A stretch of DNA of 33,800 bases from DATGZX01 sp035296965 (GCA_035296965.1 DATGZX010000247.1:1-33800); one strand, 5' to 3'. Shown: positions 17,345 to 24,983, numbered from the stretch's first letter. Notes: generated by a model not told the origin, from the sequence alone. A program made the numbers and translations.

Positions 17345-18222
17345 TGATCGAGGCTAAGTCGCGACTGAGCACAGAAGAGCGCATCGTCCGCAAGCGCGTG
17401 GAGTCCCTACATCCATCGCCAGAGAATGAGCTGCTGTACCGTCCAATGGATGACGACCCTGGAATCTTGGCGCTTGCCAAAAGGATCAGGGACAACGGCT
17501 GCGATCCTCTGTTAGTGACCTTGGACAATTACATTGTTTCGGGCCATAGGCGCCAGGCCGCGCTAAAGCTGCTCGGTCAAGAGTGGGTGCGTTGCCGTGT
17601 GCTCCAGGTCTACCGGGAGTGCATGGACCGGGACAACTATGTAAAGCTTCTGCGGTCCTTCAACGAACAACGGCACAAATCCGTTGCCGAGCAAATCAGG
17701 GAAGAGCTGGTAGACATCGACCCGGACCAAGCAATCCTGGAACTCGAAGAACTTCGTTTCAGGGCATCTCACCCCGAAGAAAAAGGCGTGGAAGTGCTGG
17801 CCATCGAAGGGACCAAGAAACGCCACGAGATCAGTGAGCAGAAGGCTGATCACGTTAAATTCGTAAAGCAGGTTGTATTCACCGACCGACGTGAATATTG
17901 GCCCTTGTCCGTTCGTGGTGCACATTACGCACTCCTTAACTACTCTTTTATGCGGAACATCCCGCGCAAGATTCCTTACAAAAATGACGACGAGAGCTAT
18001 CACGCCACGAGCGATCTAATCACCCGGCTGCGGTTGAATGGAGATATTCCGTGGAAGGCGTTTGACGACACGACACGCCCCCTGAAGGACTTCCAGCCAT
18101 TCGGCAGCGTCGGCGAATTCGTTCGGCAGGAATCGCGGAACATGTTCACCGGGTACTGGAGAAATCTTCTCCAATCTCAGGCAGCTCACATTGAAGTCTT
18201 GGTCGAGAAAAACACCGTCTGA
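17344..18222 (+). CDS. ParB-N / Spo11-like / Toprim protein, N-terminal part ending at an in-frame TGA
   Basis: ATG 17344 overlaps the previous stop (TGATG) and has AGGAG about 5 bases upstream. Residues 20-85 are a ParB N-terminal fold (VTLDNYIVSGHRRQAALKLL). Residues 175-250 resemble the winged-helix region of Spo11/topoisomerase VI A-like proteins (PLSVRGAHYALLNYSF; GDIPWKAFDDTTRP). Residues 283-292 open a Toprim fold (IEVLVEKNTV). The frame stops there, but it continues after TGA in the same phase with the rest of the Toprim fold (18226-18759). This is one gene of about 470 codons cut by a single nonsense or recoded UGA. By itself this part should lack a complete metal site. The likely original role was DNA binding and cleavage or strand handling in element replication or segregation. 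Confidence 0.72.
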   Translation: MIEAKSRLSTEERIVRKRVESLHPSPENELLYRPMDDDPGILALAKRIRDNGCDPLLVTLDNYIVSGHRRQAALKLLGQEWVRCRVLQVYRECMDRDNYVKLLRSFNEQRHKSVAEQIREELVDIDPDQAILELEELRFRASHPEEKGVEVLAIEGTKKRHEISEQKADHVKFVKQVVFTDRREYWPLSVRGAHYALLNYSFMRNIPRKIPYKNDDESYHATSDLITRLRLNGDIPWKAFDDTTRPLKDFQPFGSVGEFVRQESRNMFTGYWRNLLQSQAAHIEVLVEKNTV

Positions 18223-18225
18223 CAC

Positions 18226-18759
18226 ATGGTCCAGCGGGTAACGGAGAAATACCAGATTCCTACCAGCAGCGGCCGCGGGTTCTCTGGAATCGACGGCTGG
18301 CACGATCTTTACGAGCGGTATCGCAACAGCGGCAAGGAACGGCTGATTGTGGTCATCGAAAGCGATCTTGACCCAGAAGGCGAACAGATCCCGCAAGTCG
18401 GCGGCCGGACCCTGATGGACGATTTTGGCTTGCATCCAGAGGAATTCGACATCATCAAGGCTAGCGTCACTCGTGAGCAGGTCGCCAAGTATAACCTGCC
18501 TGCCATGAACTTCGCCAAGGAGTCTTCCGCCAATCTCGAATGGTTCCTCGAGCGCACTGGCGGCAACAACAAGGTGTATGAACTGGAAGCCCTAGAGCCG
18601 GAGCACATGCTGGAGGACCTGGAGAACATCTTGAAGAACGTGCTCGACCTGGAGGCATTCAATCGCGAGCTGGAAATCGAGAAATCCGAAGCCGTACAAC
18701 TGAAGCGAATACGCGAGTCCGCATGGGAAATGCTGAAAGACCTGGACACGGAAGAATGA
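18226..18759 (+). CDS. Toprim C-terminal part of the split ParB/Spo11-like protein
   Basis: It is in the same frame as the upstream part, separated only by TGA-CAC, and opens with ATG 18226. The Toprim acidic motif is intact at residues 45-53 (ESDLDPEGE, the D-x-D-P-x-G form), preceded by IPTSSGRGFS, a conserved glycine-rich turn. Then come VGGRTLMDDFGL and a helical end with a Leu/Glu-rich segment (AFNRELEIEKSEAVQLKRIR). No ribosome site precedes ATG 18226, so separate expression would need reinitiation right after the TGA. It might complement the N-terminal part as a two-piece protein, but decay is equally possible. Confidence 0.65.
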   Translation: MVQRVTEKYQIPTSSGRGFSGIDGWHDLYERYRNSGKERLIVVIESDLDPEGEQIPQVGGRTLMDDFGLHPEEFDIIKASVTREQVAKYNLPAMNFAKESSANLEWFLERTGGNNKVYELEALEPEHMLEDLENILKNVLDLEAFNRELEIEKSEAVQLKRIRESAWEMLKDLDTEE

Positions 18760-18882
18760 GTGTGCGCATGGAACCGAAACTTGTTTCAGTTAGGCGCGCA
18801 CACGGCCTGCCATCGTTGACCGGACTCTGCCAGCTAGCTAACCTCTACTCCCGTTATTATCAAAACCGTGGGAGGTTCAGCG

Positions 18883-19075
18883 ATGGTAAATGGCTTCGTG
18901 ACGACCGGAGAAATCCAGGAGATGGGTCAATGAGTGGGCGGCGAGACGCGCGGTCGTTAGTCTCGGCGAAGACATTCCACGGGCCGGACTGTACAGGATG
19001 ATCCCGCGCGCTTTCTTGCCGCAGATGGAACGAGAGCTGCGACGCCGCGGTTATCTCGAAGAAGTGCAACTATGA
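18883..19075 (+). pseudogene. Frameshifted excisionase-like helix-turn-helix gene
   Basis: ATG 18883 has an excellent ribosome site (GGGAGG at 18870-18875, 7 bases before). It reads MVNGFVTTGEIQEMG and then hits TGA. Shifting one base near 18930 continues the reading as VNEWAARRAVVSLGEDIPRA and on to MERELRRRGYLEEVQL, with a stop at 19075. Together this is a 65-residue protein with the layout of MerR/excisionase-type small DNA-binding proteins (TTGEIQEMGVNEWAARR helix-turn-helix, then an Arg-rich wing). The lesion is one extra base or two missing ones. The stop overlaps the ATG of the next ORF (ATGA), as expected of an intact operon ancestor. A second frame starting at 18756 (81 codons) overlaps and looks less like protein. 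Confidence 0.5.
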
Positions 19076-19391
19076 AAATGATCGGGCTTGGAACAGGAAG
19101 GGGAAGAGAACGATGCGAAAACCAGGGGGTTGTGGGCTGGCTGAGGGAAGGCTGCAGGGGTCAACCATGGCGCATCGTGGCGATGGTAGGCACGGTTGAA
19201 GAGGCAGACCGATTGAACGACGCGGTCGTGGAAGCCCTTGCTGCGTCGGTTCACGAGTTCGGCTTTCGTCTGCCGATCGTGGTGGACGAGCAAGACATCA
19301 TCGTCGTCGGCCATTCGCGCTACAAGGCAGCGCTGAGAAACTCGGGCTCGATTTTTCCCCGTTCACGGTCGGCGGGGCCTTTGAGGGATAA
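19072..19391 (+). pseudogene. ParB-N domain gene, frameshifted and truncated
   Basis: Residues from about 42 onward show a ParB N-terminal fold of the type found beside phage methyltransferases (RLNDAVVEALAASVHEFGFR, then PIVVDEQDIIVVGHSRYKAAL). After 'AAL' near 19335 the frame is lost. In the next frame the expected continuation is visible (KLGLDFSPFTVGG), ending at TAA 19391. The change is two extra bases or one missing. The normal helical region after the fold is absent. The first 40 residues do not look conserved, so the true start is uncertain. It is probably non-functional. The following 19392-19595 holds no ORF I can support. Confidence 0.6.
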
Positions 19392-19595
19392 CCCATGCCA
19401 CTAGGAATCCCAATGCATCGGCTAATTGGGCGCGACGCAAGCGCTTGGGTCGCAAGGGAGCCCTCTGGAACCTGGCGGAAGGTATGGTCCGGGCTAGTAG
19501 CTACATTAAGGACCCCCAAGGGGGCATAGTTTCAGGCAATGGACGGCCTTGACCATTGGCGGCCCTAAACGCGCAAAGCCGCAGAATTGGAAAAA

Positions 19596-20969
19596 ATGAC
19601 TAGAAAAGTTCCTAAGTCGAATGGGCCTCTACGCTTAGAGTGGCTCGACCCCGCCCAGTTGGATGCCAATCCGGCGAACTGGCGCACGCATCCCGACGCC
19701 CAGGCCAACGCCCTCGAAGATGTGATTGCGGAGGTCGGTTGGGCCGGAGCGCTACTCTACAACGAACGGACCAAACGCCTGATCGACGGCCATCTCCGTA
19801 AGAAGAAATTCGCTGGTCGACCGGTGCCGGTGCTGATCGGATCCTGGTCGGAGGAGGAAGAAAAGGTCATCCTCGCAACCCTGGACCCAATCGGTGCGAT
19901 GGCCGAAGCCAACAAGGAAGCTCTCGCCGCCCTGCTTCGGGACGCCCACGTCAACAGCCAGGCATTGCAGGAGATGTTGGCAGAGTTGGCGGCGAACAAC
20001 GGCATCGAGCAGGGCGATCCTGGACTCACGGACGCCGACGTAATCCCGGAACCGCCCGACGAGCCGGTAACCCGACCCGGTGACCTCTGGATCCTGGGCG
20101 ACCACCGCCTGCTGTGCGGTGACAGCAGCAAATCGGAGGAGGTCGATCGGCTCCTCGACGGCGCGGTGATTCACCTCGTGAACACCGACCCCCCTTACAA
20201 CGTGAAGGTTGAGCCGCGCAGCAACAACGCCATCGCCGCCGGGAACAGCTCGTTTGCTGGTCCCAAACACCATCAGGCGCTCGATCTCGCCAGGCACCCG
20301 GAAAAGTCCAAGCCTACGGACAAGAAGATGCGCGCCAAGGACCGGCCGCTCGCCAACGACTTCCTCTCCGACGAGGAATTCGAGCGCCTACTCCACGCCT
20401 GGTTCGGCAACTTGGCCCGCGTGCTGGAGCCTGGTCGTGGCTTCTACATTTGGGGCGGCTACGCCAACTGCGGCAATTACCCTCCCGTACTCAGGGAAGT
20501 AGGTCTCTATTTCAGCCAAGCGATTATCTGGGACAAACAGCACCCAGTCCTGACGCGGAAGGATTTTATGGGCGCGCATGAATGGTGTTTTTATGGTTGG
20601 CGCGAAGGTGCCGCGCACCACTTCTACGGCCCAAACAACGCCACCGACCTGTGGGCGATCAAGAAGGTCAACCCCCAGAGCATGGTGCACCTTACCGAGA
20701 AGCCCGTCGAGCTGGCTGCGCGGGCGCTCGAGTACTCGTCGAGGGCTGGGGAGAACGTACTCGACTTGTTTGGGGGGAGTGGCAGCACCCTGATCGCGGC
20801 ACAGCAAACAGGCCGGAAGGCGTTCTTGATGGAACTGGATCCTCCCTACTGCGACGTGATCGTGGAGAGGTACAGCAGGTTTTCTGGGGCGTCCAACATC
20901 CGACTCAAGGTGGATGGGGAAGAGCTGTCGTATGGAGAAGCCCGCGCCAAGCGATCCCCAACCCCATGA
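19596..20969 (+). CDS. ParB-fused DNA adenine/cytosine-N4 methyltransferase
   Basis: The product is 457 residues from ATG 19596; a TTG at 19587 is also possible. Residues 12-115 form a ParB-like N-terminal domain (NPANWRTHPDAQANALEDVI). Residues 160-440 are an S-adenosylmethionine-dependent amino-methyltransferase. The target-base motif DPPY is at 198-201, and the cofactor motif VLDLFGGSGST at 388-398 is preceded by EKP at 368-370, the beta-type order of motifs. Such enzymes methylate the exocyclic amino group of adenine or cytosine in element DNA, protecting it or marking it for packaging or control. No restriction endonuclease gene is adjacent, so it is an orphan phage-type enzyme. It lies directly before the terminase genes, a common phage arrangement. 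The domain is complete and looks active. Confidence 0.92.
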   Translation: MTRKVPKSNGPLRLEWLDPAQLDANPANWRTHPDAQANALEDVIAEVGWAGALLYNERTKRLIDGHLRKKKFAGRPVPVLIGSWSEEEEKVILATLDPIGAMAEANKEALAALLRDAHVNSQALQEMLAELAANNGIEQGDPGLTDADVIPEPPDEPVTRPGDLWILGDHRLLCGDSSKSEEVDRLLDGAVIHLVNTDPPYNVKVEPRSNNAIAAGNSSFAGPKHHQALDLARHPEKSKPTDKKMRAKDRPLANDFLSDEEFERLLHAWFGNLARVLEPGRGFYIWGGYANCGNYPPVLREVGLYFSQAIIWDKQHPVLTRKDFMGAHEWCFYGWREGAAHHFYGPNNATDLWAIKKVNPQSMVHLTEKPVELAARALEYSSRAGENVLDLFGGSGSTLIAAQQTGRKAFLMELDPPYCDVIVERYSRFSGASNIRLKVDGEELSYGEARAKRSPTP

Positions 20970-21129
20970 CCTGGTAGGTCTGCCCGCTAGCGTGGGGTGC
21001 CAGCAATGTGCCAGGCTTTACGAAGAACTGCGGAAAGCACATCAGAGAATCGCTGAACTTGAGGGTGAGCATGCGAGGCCGCAAGCCAACGCCTACCAAG
21101 CTGAAAATCCTCCGGGGGAATCCGGGTAA
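20932..21129 (+). CDS. Small coiled-coil protein between methyltransferase and terminase
   Basis: This is a 65-residue frame from ATG 20932, overlapping the end of the methyltransferase and the start of the small terminase. A GAAGAG lies upstream. It has a Cys pair (VGCQQCARLY) followed by a heptad-like helix (YEELRKAHQRIAELEGE). Composition and tight overlap suggest a real gene, possibly a terminase partner, but overlapping coding on both sides makes chance possible. Confidence 0.4.
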   Translation: MEKPAPSDPQPHDLVGLPASVGCQQCARLYEELRKAHQRIAELEGEHARPQANAYQAENPPGESG

Positions 21130-21589
21130 GCGTCCGCTGAACGACCACGAGCCGCGGCCACGGCAGGGCATCCCGAAGTGCCCGAAGCACCTCGATGACG
21201 AGGCCCGTCGGGAGTGGCGGCGCGTGACGAAAGACCTGGAGGCCATCGGCATGTTGTGCCATGTGGACCGGGCCGACCTGGCGGCTTATTGCCAGTGCTG
21301 GAGCCGATGGGTGAAGCTCGAAGAGATTGTGCAGCGGACTGGGGAAGTCTTGGTGTCCAGGACGACGAAGCGCCGCGAGAGCAAGACGGGCGTGATCGTC
21401 ACGGAGGAATCCTCCAAGATGTATACGAGCCCCTACATGAAGGTGCTCAACGCCACCCTGATCTCAATGCACAAGTTCGCCAGCGAATTCGGCATGAGCC
21501 CGGCAAGCCGAGTGCGGCTGAGCGCGCCGGGTGCAGAGCAAGGCGATGACCTTTTCGAGGACTACCTCAACCGTGCCAACAACGCATGA
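21071..21589 (+). CDS. Phage terminase small subunit, P27 family
   Basis: ATG 21071 is placed behind GAGGGTGAG and gives 172 residues. It begins with the family's hallmark MRGRKPTPTKLKILRGNPGK, followed by PRPRQGIPKCPKHLDDEARREW and a helical middle containing RADLAAYCQCWSRW. The end SEFGMSPASRVRL is also characteristic. The small subunit recognises the packaging site on element DNA and hands it to the large subunit. It overlaps the large-subunit gene by about 44 bases, the normal tight arrangement. The length is typical and there is no sign of damage. Confidence 0.93.
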   Translation: MRGRKPTPTKLKILRGNPGKRPLNDHEPRPRQGIPKCPKHLDDEARREWRRVTKDLEAIGMLCHVDRADLAAYCQCWSRWVKLEEIVQRTGEVLVSRTTKRRESKTGVIVTEESSKMYTSPYMKVLNATLISMHKFASEFGMSPASRVRLSAPGAEQGDDLFEDYLNRANNA

Positions 21590-23225
21590 TCCCGTGGCAT
21601 CGTACGCGCATGCGGTACTCGCCGGGGAGATTGTCGCCGGCCGGCTCGTCCGTCTTGCCTGTGAACGGCATCTCCGCGACCTGGAGCATGGGACCGAGCG
21701 GGGGCTGCGCTGGTGCCCAGAGAAGGCAAAAGCCGGCCTGGAGATCTTCAACCACATCAAGCTTCCCGAAGGCGACAAGCCCTTCGTCCTAAGTCCGTGG
21801 GAGGAGTTCATCGTCGGTTCCCTCTTCGGCTGGTTCGATTCGGATGGCTTCCGGCGCTTCCGTACAGCGTATGTGGAGGCCGGCAAGGGGAATGGCAAGA
21901 CTCCTTTGGCGGCCGGGATAGGCTTGAAGGGCCTCGTGGCCGATGGCGAGCGAAGCGCGGAAATCTACACTGCCGGCGTTACCCGCGATCAGGCCAGCTA
22001 CCTGCTCAACGACGCCGTTAAGCTGGTCGAGGCTTCTCCTGCCCTGCGAAGGCGGGTCGAGGTGAATGCCCACAACCTGGCCGTGCTACGAACCAACTCC
22101 TTCATGCGTCCGGTCTCCTCCGAAGCCCGGTCCCTCGATCAAAAGCGCGTACACATGGCGCTGATCGACGAAATCCACGAGCACCCCAATTCGCTCGTCG
22201 TCGACAAAATGCGCGCCGGCACGAAGGGCCGCCGACAGGCTCTCATCTTCGAAATCACGAACAGCGGCTACGACCGCGATTCTGTCTGCTGGCATCACCA
22301 CGAATATTCCCGCAAGGTGGTCGAGGGGCTGACGGAAGACGATTCCTGGTTCGCCTACGTGTGCCAATTGGATGAGGGCGACGACTGGACGGATGAGAAG
22401 GTCTGGATTAAAGCGAATCCAAACCTGGGTGTTTCGATCACGTTGAAGTATCTGCGCGAACAGGTCCGCGAAGCCGTGGGGATGCCTTCGAAGCAGAACA
22501 TCGTCAAGCGCTTGAACTTCTGTATCTGGACGGAACAGGAAACGCGCTGGCTCGATATTGCCCGGTGGGATGCCTGCAACGGCGAAGTGCGGCCGGAGAA
22601 CTTCGAAGGGGCCGAATGCTTCGCCGCCGTTGACTTGGCCTCGACCACGGACATTGCCGCCCTGGTCCTCTTGTTCCCGACGCCCGGCGGTTATTCGGTG
22701 CTGCCGTTCTTCTGGGTTCCCGAAGAGGCATGCAAGCGCCGCGAGCGTTCGAACAAGGATCGCATCGACCAGTGGGTGCGCGCCGGACTGATCGAAGCCA
22801 CGTCGGGCGACTGGATCGATTACGATGTCATTCACGAACGCATCAAGGAACTGGCCAAAAAGTACAACATCAAGGAAATCGCCATCGACCGCTGGAACAG
22901 TACTCAGCTTGCGACCCAGCTCCAGGGCGATGGGTTCAACGTCCTTGGCTTCGGGCAGGGTTACGCCAGCATGTCGGCACCCACTAAGGAATTAGAAAAG
23001 CTAATACTCGCTGGGCAAATCAGGCATGGTGGCAACCCGGTATTGCGCTGGATGGCCGGTAATGTGGCCTGCGAACAGGACGCGGCGGGGAACGTGAAGC
23101 CGAGCAAAAGCAGGAGCAAGGAAAAAATCGACGGGATTGTCAGTTTGATAATGGCCCTAGGAAGGGCAATATCCCAGGCCGAAGAGCACAGCGTCTACGA
23201 GAAGCGTGGCGTATTGGTTATTTAG
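21546..23225 (+). CDS. Phage terminase large subunit, HK97 type
   Basis: This is the ATP-driven DNA packaging motor with a C-terminal nuclease, about 559 residues from ATG 21546 (GTG 21531 is an alternative). The ATPase has a P-loop-like AGKGNGKT at 112-119 and Walker B MALIDE at 204-209. The RNase H-like nuclease has Asp363 (AAVDLASTTD), Asp448 (AIDRW) and Asp529 (KIDGIVSLIMALG), the three metal ligands expected in this fold. All motifs are intact. In ordinary phages portal, protease and capsid genes follow. Here only gene debris follows, so the motor has no particle genes beside it. It may serve a satellite, or it may be the last intact gene of a broken prophage. Confidence 0.93.
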   Translation: MTFSRTTSTVPTTHDPVASYAHAVLAGEIVAGRLVRLACERHLRDLEHGTERGLRWCPEKAKAGLEIFNHIKLPEGDKPFVLSPWEEFIVGSLFGWFDSDGFRRFRTAYVEAGKGNGKTPLAAGIGLKGLVADGERSAEIYTAGVTRDQASYLLNDAVKLVEASPALRRRVEVNAHNLAVLRTNSFMRPVSSEARSLDQKRVHMALIDEIHEHPNSLVVDKMRAGTKGRRQALIFEITNSGYDRDSVCWHHHEYSRKVVEGLTEDDSWFAYVCQLDEGDDWTDEKVWIKANPNLGVSITLKYLREQVREAVGMPSKQNIVKRLNFCIWTEQETRWLDIARWDACNGEVRPENFEGAECFAAVDLASTTDIAALVLLFPTPGGYSVLPFFWVPEEACKRRERSNKDRIDQWVRAGLIEATSGDWIDYDVIHERIKELAKKYNIKEIAIDRWNSTQLATQLQGDGFNVLGFGQGYASMSAPTKELEKLILAGQIRHGGNPVLRWMAGNVACEQDAAGNVKPSKSRSKEKIDGIVSLIMALGRAISQAEEHSVYEKRGVLVI

Positions 23226-23410
23226 GCCTTACAACAGCCAGACAAGGTAGGCCAGGACCCCAACGACTTCACATGCGGTTATTCGAGTTTCGCCGGGGCC
23301 AGGAGTGTTATCGCATGTCTGAGATTCCTGGTTGCTGCGCTTGCCGTCCTCCGGCCGCGCAGTAGCCGACTGGATCCGTTGCATCGCGTTGGCGGCCAAG
23401 TTAGCACGGC

Positions 23411-23479
23411 ATCCAGGTCGAGCCGAAGGAGGACATCGTGAAGCGGTTGGCGCAGTCGGAGCAGTCGTCGGCACTTTGC
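23411..23479 (+). pseudogene. Fragment of a terminase-like C-terminus (copy 1)
   Basis: A short frame reads IQVEPKEDIVKRLAQS and then loses the expected continuation. The same motif occurs at 27229 as IQIEPNEDIVKRLGRSTDYG. The pattern resembles the end of gp28/terminase-like phage proteins, as I recall that family; it is not the tail of the terminase at 21546. It runs without a break into the kinase fragment. The preceding 23226-23410 holds no gene I recognise. Confidence 0.4.
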
Positions 23480-23484
23480 AGTAA

Positions 23485-23647
23485 ATGCGCCCCGAGCAGG
23501 CGATGCTGAACCAACTCGACATCGACACGCGCAGCGACATTTTTTTCTTCGGCGTGCTCGTGTACGAGCTCTTGACGGTCTCGACGCCGCCAGGAGCACA
23601 CGCGGCTGGGTGAGGCAGCCCTGGACGAGATGGTGCGGCGTCGATGA
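23485..23647 (+). pseudogene. Fragment of a Hanks-type Ser/Thr protein kinase
   Basis: The reading MRPEQAMLNQLDIDTRSDIF then FFGVLVYELLTVSTP matches kinase subdomains VIII-IX (normally SPEQ, DxRSDIYSLGVLLYELLTG). A frameshift near 23594 restores the expected next segment, TRLGEAALDEMVRRR, ending at TGA 23645-23647. The catalytic core before it is missing. Kinases with exactly this motif spacing are very common in planctomycetes. It is dead: only about 55 residues remain, with a frameshift. Confidence 0.6.
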
Positions 23648-23773
23648 TCCCGCGCGCGTCGCGTATTCCATCTCTGACTCGGTCGGCAAGCTGTAACCCT
23701 TCCGATTCAGATAATTCCGCGCCAGCTTCATGCCAGCCTTGTATTCCGGATCCGTTCGGATCAAGTTCATACC
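23629..23773 (-). pseudogene. Fragment of an SUMF1/formylglycine-enzyme-like domain
   Basis: On the - strand the sequence reads EYKAGMKLARNYLNRKGYSL then PTESEMEYATRAGSST. This matches the core of planctomycete SUMF1-like proteins (AxGMKLAPNYLxRxGYRLPTEAEWEYACRAG). Only this strip of about 45 residues is recognisable, and the Trp and Cys of the usual motif are changed to Met and Thr. It faces the kinase fragment and overlaps its end, a sign of a rearrangement joint. The open frame around it is longer, but the rest has no likeness to the family. Confidence 0.55.
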
Positions 23774-23912
23774 AATTCGCTTTGCGCGCGAGGCAACGTG
23801 CTGAATGGCAAGGATCACGCTCGCTTGTGATACTTGCGACCGGTCCAGAAAGCGGGTACTCTGCTTCTGCTCTCGATAGTTCCAATCAAACTTCATGTGG
23901 CAGGACACCGCG

Positions 23913-24266
23913 ATGGCGAACAAGATGAACGGAGTTGCTGATCCAAAGGCTGGCCTGGCAGTGCTCGTCAACGGGGCAGCAGCGACGGCGCCCACTGCCA
24001 GTGGCTCTGACAGCGCCAATACTAACGAAGCGCCTCTCACGATAGGCTTACGCGCGAGGGTACGAGGGGAGGTCGCCATCCGTCTTCGCGTTATCGATCC
24101 GAGATACACGGCCGAAAAGATTGCCAGGCTGCTCAATCAGGGAAACCCATCGTGGGACGTGGGCAGACGCGCACGTTACTATCAGATCGAGAAGAATGGC
24201 CACGTGATCGCTGAGATCGAATACGCCGACGAGGACACGCATTGGGAGCGCTACGAGGTGGAATAG
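23913..24266 (+). CDS. Hypothetical protein
   Basis: The product is 117 residues from ATG 23913 with AGGA about 9 bases upstream. It has an Ala/Ser/Thr-rich first 45 residues, then a compact part (LRARVRGEVAIRLRVIDPRY, TAEKIARLLNQGN, and an acidic end YADEDTHWERYEVE). The second part looks like a small folded alpha/beta domain. I do not recognise a family. It precedes the HU gene by 91 bases on the same strand and may share its transcript. Confidence 0.5.
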   Translation: MANKMNGVADPKAGLAVLVNGAAATAPTASGSDSANTNEAPLTIGLRARVRGEVAIRLRVIDPRYTAEKIARLLNQGNPSWDVGRRARYYQIEKNGHVIAEIEYADEDTHWERYEVE

Positions 24267-24357
24267 ATGTCATTCGACAACCGTGCACACGATTCCTAAC
24301 TTCTCACGCATCGTCGGCATTTTGGTTCGTCCAACTCGACTTACTGGAGGGAATTCC

Positions 24358-24681
24358 ATGGCCGTCAACAAATCACAAAGACCCGCACCGAAGTCCGCTA
24401 TGTACCAGACACTAGCCGAAGCGACCGGCCTGTCGCGTAAGCAGATTGCGGCTGTCTTCGATGAACTGAGCAAGTTCATCCGCCGTGATCTTGGGAAAAA
24501 GGGACCGGGCGTCGTGGGACTTCCCGGCCTTCTGAAGATTAAACGGGTGCACAAGAGTGCGACGCCAGCACGCCAGGGTCGCAATCCAGCGACGGGCGAG
24601 CCGATGATGATTAAGGCGAAGCCGGCACGCACCGTCGTGAGGGCTTATCCGCTGAAGAGCCTGAAGGAAATGGTCAAGTAG
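24358..24681 (+). CDS. HU/IHF-family DNA-binding protein
   Basis: This is a 107-residue histone-like protein. The start ATG 24358 has a strong GGAGGG 6-7 bases upstream. The N-terminal helices (YQTLAEATGLSRKQIAAVFD) are followed by a three-strand arm with the family signature RQGRNPATGEPMMI at 72-85 and the final helix (LKSLKEMVK). HU proteins bend DNA as dimers. The arm is slightly longer than in E. coli HU (GVVGLPGLLKIKRVHKSATP). It stands next to the element and could belong to it or to the host. It looks intact. Confidence 0.88.
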   Translation: MAVNKSQRPAPKSAMYQTLAEATGLSRKQIAAVFDELSKFIRRDLGKKGPGVVGLPGLLKIKRVHKSATPARQGRNPATGEPMMIKAKPARTVVRAYPLKSLKEMVK

Positions 24682-24717
24682 ATCGAGGACAGCCGGAGCC
24701 GGCTCGGTGGAGGCGAC

Positions 24718-24903
24718 GTGGCTTCCTTCCCTCGACTCGAGGTGACAACGCCGCAGCTGGCATGCACTCCAAGCTACTACATCCTCGATCCCAAGGGCGT
24801 GATCCGGCACGAATGGGTCGGCGCCCTGGGAGAAAAAGCCATCTACACGGCTCTGGAGAAACTGATCAACGAGGCGGAGGTGAACGGAAAAAAGTCGCCG
24901 TAG
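24718..24903 (+). pseudogene. C-terminal remnant of a thioredoxin-like (TlpA-type) protein
   Basis: The reading PSYYILDPKGVIRHEWVGAL and GEKAIYTALEKLINEAE corresponds to the last strands and helix of a TlpA/ResA-type thioredoxin fold: a cis-Pro region, 'LDPKGVI', and the terminal helix. The CxxC half is absent, and the sequence before 24718 does not supply it. GTG 24718 offers a start, but a fragment of this kind should not fold. It ends 81 bases before the next gene. Confidence 0.55.
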
Positions 24904-24983
24904 TGTCGCCTGTACCTGCCGTGACAGGACCCGAGTTGCGTGAGAATTGCCGCAGGATTACTGAAATTCATCGGAGGCGGGCT

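Noticed and set aside
18220..18260. UGA as a selenocysteine codon
   Set aside because: No convincing SECIS-like hairpin follows at the needed distance, the family has no conserved Cys there that I know of, and no selenoprotein genes are nearby.
18756..19001. 81-codon frame whose ATG overlaps the stop of the Toprim gene (ATGA)
   Set aside because: The overlap is attractive, but the composition is not protein-like after the first 15 codons, and it competes with the frame at 18883, which has a far better ribosome site and a recognisable HTH.
19394..19552. Short frames between the ParB fragment and the methyltransferase
   Set aside because: Two frames look partly protein-like (for example GALWNLAEGMVRASSYIKD), but neither has a start with a ribosome site nor a recognisable family.
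23279..24136. 285-codon frame on the - strand as a complete gene
   Set aside because: Only about 45 residues resemble an SUMF1-like domain. The rest is antisense to the kinase fragment and the 23913 gene, so I call only the fragment.
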